Shown piece by piece: positions 9,247-17,762 of a stretch of 64,000 nt of DNA. The notes beneath the pieces are model-generated. The model saw only the letters and a list, made by a program, of their open reading frames with translations, was not told the DNA's origin and did no database searches. Positions within the stretch are counted from its first letter, which is position 1. Each line of letters opens with the position of its first letter. Source of the DNA: Lewinellaceae bacterium (lineage in GTDB: Bacteria; Bacteroidota; Bacteroidia; Chitinophagales; Saprospiraceae); the NCBI GenBank assembly GCA_020636315.1, contig JACJYA010000012.1, positions 186,001 to 250,000 on the forward strand. Direction: 5' to 3'. A program made the translations under genes and the position numbers.

Positions 9247-10563
9247 CTAATCATTTTCCCTTTCGAGTACCAGCAGCCGCTCTTTCAGCTCCTCGTTTTC
9301 CTTTTTCAGCTCGATGAGGTAGAGGGTGAGCTCTTCCACTTTCTCTAAGGTCTTGCGCTGCATCTCGCCGACATCAACGCCGCCCCGGGCTTCGACCTCC
9401 TGTGCTGAAGGGATGCCCGGCAGGTGCCCTTTTTCCTGGATGGTTTTTTCAACTTCATCCAGAGAAAGGAGTTTATAGCCTTCCTCGAAGACGTAGTCTG
9501 GCCAGTTTTGAGAAAGTTTTACCCGCAGCTCTTCGCAGATGGCCTTACCATCGACGGCGAGTTTATAGCCGGAGAAAACCTCATTGGTGCCAATAGCCAC
9601 CATTCCGCCATTAAAAATTCTGAGCGCCTCATGATCATTGCTGTAAAAGCTAATGCTTTCATCATTGGCATCAAACTGAATAAACTCGTTTGAATCACCG
9701 TTCATCACTTTAGCAATTCCGTTTGAGCCCCTAACCCTGACATTTCCCGCGACATCTAATTTCTGGGCCGGATCAGTGGTGCCGATACCAACATTACCTG
9801 AAGGCTGAACCACCATGGCGATGTTGTCAACCGTTCCGTCGAAGTCCCGGTCTGTGCGGATCGCGAAGGCATCTTTGGCGTCGTTGGCCTCGATATCGAT
9901 CACGAGGTGCCCTAACCTTCTTCCTGTGATCCGGGCTGCATGAGTAGTGCCACCAGGATTGAGAGCGGAAACATCCACATCCGGTTGCAGCAGCATAAAA
10001 GCATCATCCGGATGGCTGTCGCCGGTCAGGCGGATGCCACCCAGGCCATAGACTTCCAGTGGATTTCTGGGATTAAAGGTTCCGATGCCGAAGTTGCCCC
10101 CGTGGGTGTTGAAGAAGGAGTTCCGGCCATCGATGCCTATCGAGGCGCTGACTTCATTCTGGCCATTACCCCGGTAGAAGAAAACGTGTTTTCCTTCCGG
10201 AGAATTGGTGTTTTTAAAGAAGCTCAGCATCAGGTTGATGGAGTCGGCAGATGGATGCATGTCAAATTCAGTAAACATCCAGTCCTTGTCGGTGTAGTGC
10301 CGGAAAGTCGATTCTCCATCGTCCGGGTTGATGAAGGACAGTGCTTTCAATGTTTCCTCATCCGGCGTGATGGCGAGGCGCCCGCCGTTCACTTTCAGGC
10401 GCGTGTTGGCGTCAGCGATGGAATTATCGCCCACTGCCAGTTGCCGCCCGGTGGGGTGGAGGAAAATGACGTTTCCGTTGTTCTGAAATTGCCCGAAGAG
10501 GGGCGAAAATGTGATCAGGCCCAGGATCAGGCAGAGCAGTAATTGCATTTTTCTCATAGTCAA
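9247..10563 (-). CDS. Secreted tail-fibre-like surface protein with C-terminal coiled coil
   Basis: A 438-residue protein with a signal peptide (MRKMQLLLCLILGLITFSPLFG region). The body holds repeats typical of Bacteroidota surface/tail-fibre-like proteins: NFGIGTFNPRNPLEVYG and NVGIGTTDPAQKLDVAGNV, in which the fixed phrase GIGTxxPxxxLxVxG recurs. The last 45 residues form a heptad-rich coiled coil (LEKVEELTLYLIELKKENEE), probably for trimer formation. No Por sorting domain is visible. The function is unknown; an adhesive or structural role is a guess. It lies 77 bp upstream of the M4 protease in the same direction and could be co-transcribed with it. Confidence 0.72.
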   Translation of the reverse strand: MTMRKMQLLLCLILGLITFSPLFGQFQNNGNVIFLHPTGRQLAVGDNSIADANTRLKVNGGRLAITPDEETLKALSFINPDDGESTFRHYTDKDWMFTEFDMHPSADSINLMLSFFKNTNSPEGKHVFFYRGNGQNEVSASIGIDGRNSFFNTHGGNFGIGTFNPRNPLEVYGLGGIRLTGDSHPDDAFMLLQPDVDVSALNPGGTTHAARITGRRLGHLVIDIEANDAKDAFAIRTDRDFDGTVDNIAMVVQPSGNVGIGTTDPAQKLDVAGNVRVRGSNGIAKVMNGDSNEFIQFDANDESISFYSNDHEALRIFNGGMVAIGTNEVFSGYKLAVDGKAICEELRVKLSQNWPDYVFEEGYKLLSLDEVEKTIQEKGHLPGIPSAQEVEARGGVDVGEMQRKTLEKVEELTLYLIELKKENEELKERLLVLEREND

Positions 10564-10902
10564 TTTGTTTTATGAGGTTTAAAAATCGGCAGTTTTGGCA
10601 TTGAATTTTTCAAAACTGATGGCACAAAAGTATTGGGGCGAGCGGTGCGGCGCCAGAGGCAGCGAGGGAAGGCGGGGGATGGGCAAGGGAAGGGAGGGTG
10701 GCGGGGAGACAGGGAGAGTGGGGACGGGGTACGGTGTTCTCTCCCTTTTTCATTCCCTGTGTTCCCACTTCCAGATCACCAGTTCGCTCATCAGGGGTTG
10801 TGTAAGCGAGTCATAAGGCGGAAATTTGGCAGTAGAAATATTTTTATAGAAACCATTTGTTAATTTTAGTGGGCGATCCAAATCATAATAAAACAGAAAC
10901 GT
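10564..10902. other. Divergent intergenic region with a G-run cluster
   Basis: This 339-base space separates the minus-strand surface protein and the plus-strand small protein. Positions about 10674-10738 hold nine runs of three to five G with short spacers on the plus strand, a strong G-quadruplex-type pattern. Short open frames here are biased by the G-run composition and are not convincing genes. An AT-rich stretch follows before 10903 and probably carries the promoter of the next operon, but no box matched the consensus well. Confidence 0.55.
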
Positions 10903-11223
10903 ATGTCTCTTGCAGCCCAGTTAAAGAGCTCGATCCAGGCGAAAATAGAACAGATCCCGGATGGCCCGCAGAAGAAAAGCATTCTCCGGCTGGCTGACGC
11001 TACGAATGAAAAAGAAAAAGAGAAAAAGGAATCTGCCGGCCCCAGGGTGCAGAAGCCGGACAGCCAAAAGAGCCGCCGGCCGAAGATTAAGGGGGATGGC
11101 CTATCAGGTTATTTTGCCATGATCGACCTGGATAGCTTACCCGGAGAGGTGAAAGGAGAGGAGGAAAGCCTGCGCAACCTGGTGTCCCGCCTTATTGATT
11201 ACGCCAAAGAGCTTGATGAGTAA
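10903..11223 (+). CDS. Small charged hypothetical protein
   Basis: A 106-residue protein I do not recognise. It has a short helical N-terminus (SLAAQLKSSIQAKIEQIP), a Lys/Glu/Pro-rich low-complexity middle (about 35-65, including KEKEKKESAG), and an acidic C-terminus with a probable helix (SLRNLVSRLIDYAKELDE). There is no signal peptide or membrane span, so it should be cytoplasmic. It starts with ATG at 10903 and ends 35 bp before the sensor kinase gene, so it may be the first gene of the kinase-regulator-caspase operon. The clean start, composition and downstream spacing support a real gene. Confidence 0.6.
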   Translation: MSLAAQLKSSIQAKIEQIPDGPQKKSILRLADATNEKEKEKKESAGPRVQKPDSQKSRRPKIKGDGLSGYFAMIDLDSLPGEVKGEEESLRNLVSRLIDYAKELDE

Positions 11224-11258
11224 GCGGGTGTCCTGTTGACCCCAAAACTGGCAATAAG

Positions 11259-13304
11259 ATGAGAACAGCCCCGCCATATTCCATTTTTGCTATCCGGATA
11301 CTCACGGCCCTGCTTTGTCTGATGCTATTGGCCTTTAGCGCTGAAGGGCGACAGAGCCAACCTGCGGATAGCCTTTGGAAAGACAGCCTAAGAGTAGCCC
11401 TCAACGATATCCAGGCAGGAGCGCCGCAGGCGGAGTATCTGCTGAGTTTGGCGGAACAGTTGCAGGGTAGCCACCCGGGCAGGGCGGTTTATTGTGCCGA
11501 GAAGGCTCTGTCCATTTCCAGGAATTACGGGGCCTCTTTGACGGAGGGGAAAAGCCTTTACTGGTGTGCGTTGCTGGAGCTGCGAAAGAATACCTACGGC
11601 GATGCTCTGGATGTGCCCAAAGGCCGCGCCAAGCTGGCCGCTGAGCTGTTTCGTAAACAGGAAGAACCAGGCTGGCTGGCCCGTAGCTACGACCTGGCTG
11701 CCAATATTCATTTTAACCTGGAGGAAGATGATTCCGCTGTAATATATACCCGCAGGGCATTGGCGGCAATGAATGCAATGGAAACTGCCGGTACAAAGAA
11801 AGAGCGGGTAGCCGCCGAAGTTTATTACACCGCAGGGAAGATTGCCGGTGAAGCTGGGTCCGATTCAGCTTTGGTATGGATTAACCGAAGCCAGGAGCTG
11901 CATGAACGGACGGGTAACCCAGAAGGCGTTGCGCGGGCTGAGCTTCTGAAAGGTTTTTATGCCGAACCGGAGAGCCGGGAGGGGCATTTCCTGCACGCCA
12001 TTGAACTATACCGGAAACGGGATAACCGGCAGGGGCTTTATGCCGCATTGATAGAGTACGCCGTTTATTGCATCAACCAGTATGAAGACAGTGGTAAGAG
12101 AGGCGAAGGCTGGTATCGCAAGAGTACCCGTTCTCTGCGCGAGGCGCTTCAATTGGAGCAGGATGGGCGCTGTGAGGCTCGCCGGCAACTCGGTATCGCT
12201 CACCACTGGAAAGCCTATTTTAATCAGGAAGATAACAACACCTTTGAAAGCCATCTCGATTCCGCCTATCGCTACTACGAATCTGCTTTGATCGAGGCAG
12301 AAAAAGAAAGCAATTTCGACTGCATCCGGGAGATATCAGAAGAGATCGCTAAAACCTGTAAAGAATTCGGTGGCTGCCCTGAGGACATAGTGTGGATCAC
12401 CCAAACCTTCAGTACCGTACTGCAGGAGCGGAAGGCAGAGATCCGCAAGGCCGGCCGGGAATTGACTACTTACCAGGTGCGGGAAGAGCAGATGCGGTCC
12501 AGGCGACGGCTGCAGAACCTTGGGCTCATTGCCGTTATCCTGCTGCTGGGCTTTCTCGGCACATTCTATCTTTTGTACCAGCGGCAACGCATCCGCCATC
12601 TGGGCCAGAAACTAAAAGCAGAACAGGAAACCTCGGCCGCTAAACAGAAGGCCCTGGAAAACCAGGAAAAAGCCCTGAGGGCACAGCGTGCCGCCTCCCG
12701 CGCCCAGCTGAACCCCCACTTCATCCTCAATACCCTCAACGCCATTGACAACCTCGTCAATTTCGGCAAACCGGAGGACGCCTCTTATTACCTTACACAA
12801 TTCACTCATGTTTGCTGGCGAGCTATGGAAAACTCCCGTCTGGAAGCCATCTCCCTGGCCGATGAGGTGGAAACCCTGCAATCGCTCCTGGCCCTGGAAC
12901 AGCTTCGGCTTCCCGACATCCTGAATTATAAGATCGAAGTTGAAGAGGGGCTCGACCAGGAAAAGATCAGCATGCCGCCTATGTTGCTGCAGCCCTTTGT
13001 GGAAAATGCCATCTGGCACGGTATTCAGAAGAAGCAGGCTCCCGGCAAGGTTTCCGTGCAGATCTGCAGTAACGGCGCCGACCGGCTGAAATGTGTGGTT
13101 GAGGACAATGGGATCGGCCGGGAAAAGGCCGCCCAGTTGCAGCGGGCCTCCGTTTTTAAGCGCCCTTCCCGCGGCAGCACCATCATAAATGAGCGTATCC
13201 AGGCTATCGAAGGGGCTGAACTGAATATTATTGATCTTAAAGACAATGGGGGACAGCCCCGTGGCACCCGTATTGAAATTCTATTGCCAAAAAAAACACT
13301 CTGA
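11259..13304 (+). CDS. LytS/YehU-type sensor histidine kinase with TPR-like sensor region
   Basis: A 681-residue kinase. Order: signal/anchor peptide (about 1-30), a helical TPR-like periplasmic region (about 40-390, pairs of helices around AVYCAEKALSISRNYG), one membrane span near 417-438 (LGLIAVILLLGFLGTFYLL), a coiled coil (about 445-480), and a His_kinase domain of the LytS class with the phosphorylated His in RAQLNPHFILNTLNAID. The ATP-binding part shows PPMLLQPFVENAIWHGIQ and VEDNGIGREKA. It should autophosphorylate and pass phosphate to the LytTR regulator whose ATG begins one base after its stop, showing tight coupling. The signal sensed is unknown. Confidence 0.9.
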   Translation: MRTAPPYSIFAIRILTALLCLMLLAFSAEGRQSQPADSLWKDSLRVALNDIQAGAPQAEYLLSLAEQLQGSHPGRAVYCAEKALSISRNYGASLTEGKSLYWCALLELRKNTYGDALDVPKGRAKLAAELFRKQEEPGWLARSYDLAANIHFNLEEDDSAVIYTRRALAAMNAMETAGTKKERVAAEVYYTAGKIAGEAGSDSALVWINRSQELHERTGNPEGVARAELLKGFYAEPESREGHFLHAIELYRKRDNRQGLYAALIEYAVYCINQYEDSGKRGEGWYRKSTRSLREALQLEQDGRCEARRQLGIAHHWKAYFNQEDNNTFESHLDSAYRYYESALIEAEKESNFDCIREISEEIAKTCKEFGGCPEDIVWITQTFSTVLQERKAEIRKAGRELTTYQVREEQMRSRRRLQNLGLIAVILLLGFLGTFYLLYQRQRIRHLGQKLKAEQETSAAKQKALENQEKALRAQRAASRAQLNPHFILNTLNAIDNLVNFGKPEDASYYLTQFTHVCWRAMENSRLEAISLADEVETLQSLLALEQLRLPDILNYKIEVEEGLDQEKISMPPMLLQPFVENAIWHGIQKKQAPGKVSVQICSNGADRLKCVVEDNGIGREKAAQLQRASVFKRPSRGSTIINERIQAIEGAELNIIDLKDNGGQPRGTRIEILLPKKTL

Positions 13305-13305
13305 C

Positions 13306-14022
13306 ATGAACCCAATTAGAGCCATCATAGTGGAAGACGAAAAGCCTGCTATGGACAACCTGGCAGGCAAGCTGCAGCGCTCCTGCAAGATTGTGGACAT
13401 TATTGCCCAATGCCGCACCGGAGAAGAAGCCATCAAAGAGATTCATGACAAAGAGCCACAACTGGTGTTCCTCGATGTCCAGTTGGGCACCATGACCGGC
13501 TTCGACGTGCTGGAGCGCCTGCAATATATACCCTTTGAGGTGATCTTTACCACCAGCTTCGGGCAATTTGCTGTGGACGCCATCAACAATGTGAACCCTG
13601 TGGCATACCTTGTCAAACCAGTGGACGATAAAAAGCTTGTGCAAGCGGTCAACAAGGCCCGGCAGAAGCTGGAGGAGGCGCCCCAGCCTGAGATGGGCAG
13701 GCGCATCGCTGTCCCCGTCATGAATGGCCTGGAGTTCCTTTTTGTGGATGACATCATGTACTGCCGCGCCAACGACAACTACTGTTTCATCCATACCGTC
13801 AACGAGGGGCGCAAGCTCATCACCAAGCCCCTGGCCAGTATGGAAAAGAAGCTACCTGGCAGCCCCTTCTGCCGCATTCACCGCAGCCACCTGGTCAACT
13901 GTAATTTCGTGAAGTCCTTTTCCCGGGAAGATGGAGGGTATGTGGTGATGCAGGACGGCACGCAGCTGCGCGTGGCGAATAACCGGAGGGATGGGCTGCT
14001 GGAGAGCTTGCTGAGAAGCTGA
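13306..14022 (+). CDS. LytTR-family response regulator
   Basis: A 238-residue regulator starting at the ATG at 13306 (MNPIRAIIVEDEKPAMDN); the frame is open further upstream, but inside the kinase gene. The receiver domain (about 4-118) has acidic residues EDE at 10-12, the phospho-acceptor Asp57 in VFLDVQLG, and the conserved Lys in AYLVKPVDD. The C-terminal LytTR domain (about 138-236) shows FLFVDDIMYCRANDNY and FCRIHRSHLVN, which bind DNA through beta strands. It pairs with the kinase directly upstream and lies 7 bases before the metacaspase gene, which makes that protease its most obvious co-expressed target. Confidence 0.93.
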   Translation: MNPIRAIIVEDEKPAMDNLAGKLQRSCKIVDIIAQCRTGEEAIKEIHDKEPQLVFLDVQLGTMTGFDVLERLQYIPFEVIFTTSFGQFAVDAINNVNPVAYLVKPVDDKKLVQAVNKARQKLEEAPQPEMGRRIAVPVMNGLEFLFVDDIMYCRANDNYCFIHTVNEGRKLITKPLASMEKKLPGSPFCRIHRSHLVNCNFVKSFSREDGGYVVMQDGTQLRVANNRRDGLLESLLRS

Positions 14023-14029
14023 TATAATC

Positions 14030-16207
14030 ATGAGCACCCTCTACGCCCTTTTCATCGGCATCAACGCCTATCCCACCGGCGAGCTGCACGGTTGTATCAA
14101 CGACGTGCTGGCCGTTCGCGGCTATTTCCAGCGCCTGTGCGCTGCTCAGAAAGAGAATGGACAGCCCTGCATCGAAACAAACTTCCAGTACCTGCTCGCA
14201 CCGTTGGGCAAGGAAGAAAAGGAAAAGTTGCGCCGTCATAGCCTGGAGCCAGGCGATGAAGATAAACTCTTCAAAGATAAGGGCAGATACTATAAGCCCA
14301 TCCGGCAAAACATCATTCAGGCCTTCAAAACCCACTTCAGCCAGGCGGACCCTCAGAAAGGCGATTTCTGCCTGCTCTACTACAGCGGCCATGGCTCTAT
14401 GATGCCTGCCCCGGACGTTTTCTCGGAAGTAGAACCCACCGGCGCCTTCCAGACGCTCGTCCTGCTGGACAGCCGGGAGCCGGGACAGCGTGATCTGATC
14501 GACAAGGAGTTGGGCTACCTCATTGCGGAGATGATGCAGGATAAGGGGCCGGGTGGCAACCGCCCCGGCGTACACTTCCTGACGATTATGGATTGCTGCC
14601 ATTCCGGAACCAATACGCGGGACGATGACCCTGGTGTGACGGTGCGACAGTTGAAGGAAGGGCCGGCGGTAGGAGAGGCCGGGGACATCCTGGGCTTCGC
14701 ACCTGATGGCAATGTTTTTTACGAAAAGCTGGTGGAAATTGATGGGCAGCGGAAGATCCGGCGCGGGGGTATCCGGCACGGGCGCCACATCAGCCTGGCG
14801 GCCGCCCGCGACGCGGAAAAGGCCCTCGAGCAATCCATACAATTGGGAGCAAAAGCAGAGGAACCATACGGCGTTTTCACCTATTGTTTGCTGCAGGTGC
14901 TGGAGCAAGCCGGCGCCCACCTTAGCTACGGCGAACTGATCCGCCGCGTGCAGATGGCAGTGCGGGGGCGCACCTCCCGGCAGATACCGGTGCTGGGCAA
15001 CACCATCCCCGAAGAAGAGGATCTGTTGTTTTTCGACAACCAGTTAAAAACGCCAAAGCCGGAATACAATGTAGCTTTCCGGCGGGGCCGGTGGTATCTC
15101 GATGCCGGCGCCATCCATGGCATTGTGCCTTCCAGGGGGAATAATAAGGCGCTGGTACGGATATGGCGCGAATCTCCGGAGCCTAAAGAAAAGCTGGTGG
15201 AGATAGAGGAAGTGCTGCCCGCTGAGTCTATCCTGGATGGGAAGGCTTTTGGGGAAGGGGAGGAGCAATATATGTACAAGGCGATTGTTGCTGCAATGCC
15301 CTTTCCGCGGATAAGGGTAGGCTTTGATAATGAGTTGTCGAAAGAGATGAAAAAGCAGATCGAGGCAGCTTATGAGAAGCACCGGCCCCATTACGTGCAG
15401 CTCGTCAAAGAAGGCGGCGCTGCCGGGTTTTTGATCCGGCAGGCCACTGACGGCCGGCAAAATAAATACCTCCTGACGCTACTCAACGGCAGCATTCCCC
15501 TGTTCGTCCAGGCGAAGACTGCCGCTGAACTGCTCTTCAACGCCAATAAGGTAGGCAAATGGGAAGGCATAAAAAATATGGACAACCCGGAAGCTGCTGC
15601 TGCCGCCCGCCAGCACCGGCATAACATACAGATAGCGGCCCGTAAGCTGGAGGGGTATGACTTTGACGAGCCCACCTTCAACTCTATCCCGGATGCTGCC
15701 TTTTCTGAACCCCTGATCGGCCCTCTGAGCCTTTCTCTTTCCTACAGGAAGACGGAGCAAGGCAAAATGCAGCAACCTGCCATGCGCGTGAAAGTTGCGA
15801 ATCTCTCCGAGGAGCGGGCCTATTGGGTGGGTGCGCTCTACCTCAACAGCCAGTTTGGCATTTCTCACCGGTACCTGGAAGTTCAGAAACTGGATGAGGA
15901 GGAGGGGAATACCTGGGCGGAGTTGAAATTCAGGCATGGTGAAGCCACCTTTGAAGGCATCCCTCTTTCCATAGATGAGGCCTTTCTCCATCAGGGCATC
16001 ACCGAAATTACCGATTATCTGATCTTTTACATTTCTGACAAGGAGTTCAGCTTATCTCCCTATTTCCAGGAAGTAATCCCTTTGGAAGCCCCGAAGGAGG
16101 GAGATGCCAGAGGATATGAGTTTAAAGAGGAGGAGAAAGTGATCGAGAAGGATTTTTGGTTTACTATTAAGATACCGGTTCACATTCGCTATGCTGGTGG
16201 CAGCTGA
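14030..16207 (+). CDS. Metacaspase-like (C14) cysteine protease with large C-terminal region
   Basis: A 725-residue cytoplasmic protein (no signal peptide). The caspase-fold domain covers about 1-325: it opens LYALFIGINAYPTGELHGCINDV, split here as strand plus helix at 4-26, with the catalytic His121 in YYSGHGS and Cys190 in DCCHSG, the arrangement of bacterial metacaspases that cut after Arg or Lys. The C-terminal 400 residues hold beta-rich sequence around RRGRWYLDAGAIHGIVPS and resemble no domain I can name; they may bind a trigger or partner. Third gene of a tight operon with a LytS kinase and LytTR regulator, so its production is probably controlled by that system. A role in stress or regulated cell death is inference. 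Confidence 0.88.
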   Translation: MSTLYALFIGINAYPTGELHGCINDVLAVRGYFQRLCAAQKENGQPCIETNFQYLLAPLGKEEKEKLRRHSLEPGDEDKLFKDKGRYYKPIRQNIIQAFKTHFSQADPQKGDFCLLYYSGHGSMMPAPDVFSEVEPTGAFQTLVLLDSREPGQRDLIDKELGYLIAEMMQDKGPGGNRPGVHFLTIMDCCHSGTNTRDDDPGVTVRQLKEGPAVGEAGDILGFAPDGNVFYEKLVEIDGQRKIRRGGIRHGRHISLAAARDAEKALEQSIQLGAKAEEPYGVFTYCLLQVLEQAGAHLSYGELIRRVQMAVRGRTSRQIPVLGNTIPEEEDLLFFDNQLKTPKPEYNVAFRRGRWYLDAGAIHGIVPSRGNNKALVRIWRESPEPKEKLVEIEEVLPAESILDGKAFGEGEEQYMYKAIVAAMPFPRIRVGFDNELSKEMKKQIEAAYEKHRPHYVQLVKEGGAAGFLIRQATDGRQNKYLLTLLNGSIPLFVQAKTAAELLFNANKVGKWEGIKNMDNPEAAAAARQHRHNIQIAARKLEGYDFDEPTFNSIPDAAFSEPLIGPLSLSLSYRKTEQGKMQQPAMRVKVANLSEERAYWVGALYLNSQFGISHRYLEVQKLDEEEGNTWAELKFRHGEATFEGIPLSIDEAFLHQGITEITDYLIFYISDKEFSLSPYFQEVIPLEAPKEGDARGYEFKEEEKVIEKDFWFTIKIPVHIRYAGGS

Positions 16208-16388
16208 CAACGCCAAAGTTGTCACCTTACAGGGCACACATCAAGCGACGACTTCATGTTGTTGCTTGACTTTGCATATGTCCCCTTTTTGTCCCTCTAC
16301 CGGCAAGAAAAGGCTTAATGGCCAGGGAGCGTTCACTTACCACTTTCGGAAATATCTTTTGTCATACCAATCAGGATCGCATCCATAT

Positions 16389-17711
16389 TCAGTCCGGAAT
16401 ATACTCCCAGAAATCTTTATATGGTTGCTGGAAGGCAGGAATTATCCCTCCTGTAGTGATATATCCTTTAAGGTTTATTGAAAATCCAACGGCATCACCT
16501 CTTTCTGTACCGCCGAGATTTGTTTTCTTGACCCAAATGTCAGTCTCTGGGCAATATTCCCAAAAATCATTTAGGAAGCCTCCTGCTCCCCATCCTGTAC
16601 CTAAATAACCTTTATTGCCGATGGAAAATCCGATAGCCGATGTTCTTTCTCCCCCCTCAAAATCGGCCAATGGAGTCCAAGAATCGGATACTGGATCGTA
16701 TTCCCAGAAATCTTTTTTAAACTCAGAGTTTTCGCCCAATCCGGTGCCAATATAACCTTTTTGATCAATAGAAAATCCCACAGCATAATACCTTGGCCCG
16801 CCACCGAAATCTGCTTTTTTTGTCCAGATATCAGATAACGGGTCATACTCCCAGAAATCTTTTAAAATCTTCTCTCCATTTCCACTTATACCTGTACCTA
16901 AATAACATTTTTGGCCAATGGAAAATCCGACAGCTGAGTATCTTGCTTCTCCTTCAAAATCTGCTTTTTGTATCCAAACGTTATCGATAGTGTAGGGCAC
17001 GCTGTTCCCATAGTAAGCGTTTTCTCCGATCAAAAGATAAGGGCGTAGAAATATTTTGCCCCCGGGTAGGGTAACTTCGGAGAGGTAAGAGATGCTGTCT
17101 TCTGTAATCAGAATCTCTTGTTGCGGAACAAATGGATCGTAGAATACATTCGGCAAGGGATTATCACTCCATATAATACCATAGGAGGTTATGGGTAAAC
17201 CAACACTTTCCGAGAGATTAGAAATAGTTGTGTAAATATTTACCCGTAATTCTCCCATTTGCCGGGTAATACTATCAAGGCTAAAAACGGGGGAAAAGCT
17301 AGGTGTGCTTAAATCCCAAATTTCTCCATATAAGGTTGTTTTATATTTGTTCCTAATATATGCACGGTAAAAATAAGTCTTTCCTGGAGTCAATCCACTG
17401 ATATCCGTTTGAAATCTCCCGTTTCCTCTTTTCCCCAGCCTCCTATGTCCATTGGTATTTCCCAGAAATAAGGAGTCAGGCGTGAGTCCCCATACGTGGC
17501 CGCATTCTTCAACCAGGTCATTTTCTACCATTCCTACTATTTCTCCAAACAAAAGAGCCTCGGTGGCATTTCGGCCTACTTCATAATCTAGTGTAATGAC
17601 CTTTGGGAAACTTTCCTTCTCCAGCCTCCATTTATCGCAGTTGGTAAGCGAAGGCAGTAATAAAAGAGAAAAGAAAATCTTCCAGTGATACTGGGAAAAG
17701 TATTTTTTCAT
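16389..17711 (-). CDS. Kelch-repeat surface lipoprotein (copy 2 of tandem pair)
   Basis: A 440-residue predicted lipoprotein (lipobox in LLPSLTNCDKW). The first half (about 30-240) resembles two or three fibronectin-like beta domains with phrases such as KTYFYRAYIRNKY and SYGIIWSDNPLP. The second half has four kelch-like blades of about 50 residues, each built as AVGFSIG-KGYIGTG-KDFWEYDP-WxxKADF. Kelch blades form a beta-propeller that binds other molecules. It is the downstream paralogue of the next gene (17763-19052), with only 51 bp between. Function is unknown; a ligand-binding or sugar-related role at the outer surface is plausible. Confidence 0.8.
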   Translation of the reverse strand: MKKYFSQYHWKIFFSLLLLPSLTNCDKWRLEKESFPKVITLDYEVGRNATEALLFGEIVGMVENDLVEECGHVWGLTPDSLFLGNTNGHRRLGKRGNGRFQTDISGLTPGKTYFYRAYIRNKYKTTLYGEIWDLSTPSFSPVFSLDSITRQMGELRVNIYTTISNLSESVGLPITSYGIIWSDNPLPNVFYDPFVPQQEILITEDSISYLSEVTLPGGKIFLRPYLLIGENAYYGNSVPYTIDNVWIQKADFEGEARYSAVGFSIGQKCYLGTGISGNGEKILKDFWEYDPLSDIWTKKADFGGGPRYYAVGFSIDQKGYIGTGLGENSEFKKDFWEYDPVSDSWTPLADFEGGERTSAIGFSIGNKGYLGTGWGAGGFLNDFWEYCPETDIWVKKTNLGGTERGDAVGFSINLKGYITTGGIIPAFQQPYKDFWEYIPD

Positions 17712-17762
17712 TTATCCAGGCCTTTATTGTAAAACCATTCTAAATTAATGAACAATACGCTA

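Noticed and set aside
13895..14920. 341-codon minus-strand frame opposite the metacaspase start
   Set aside because: The caspase dyad and tight operon spacing identify the plus-strand gene as real.
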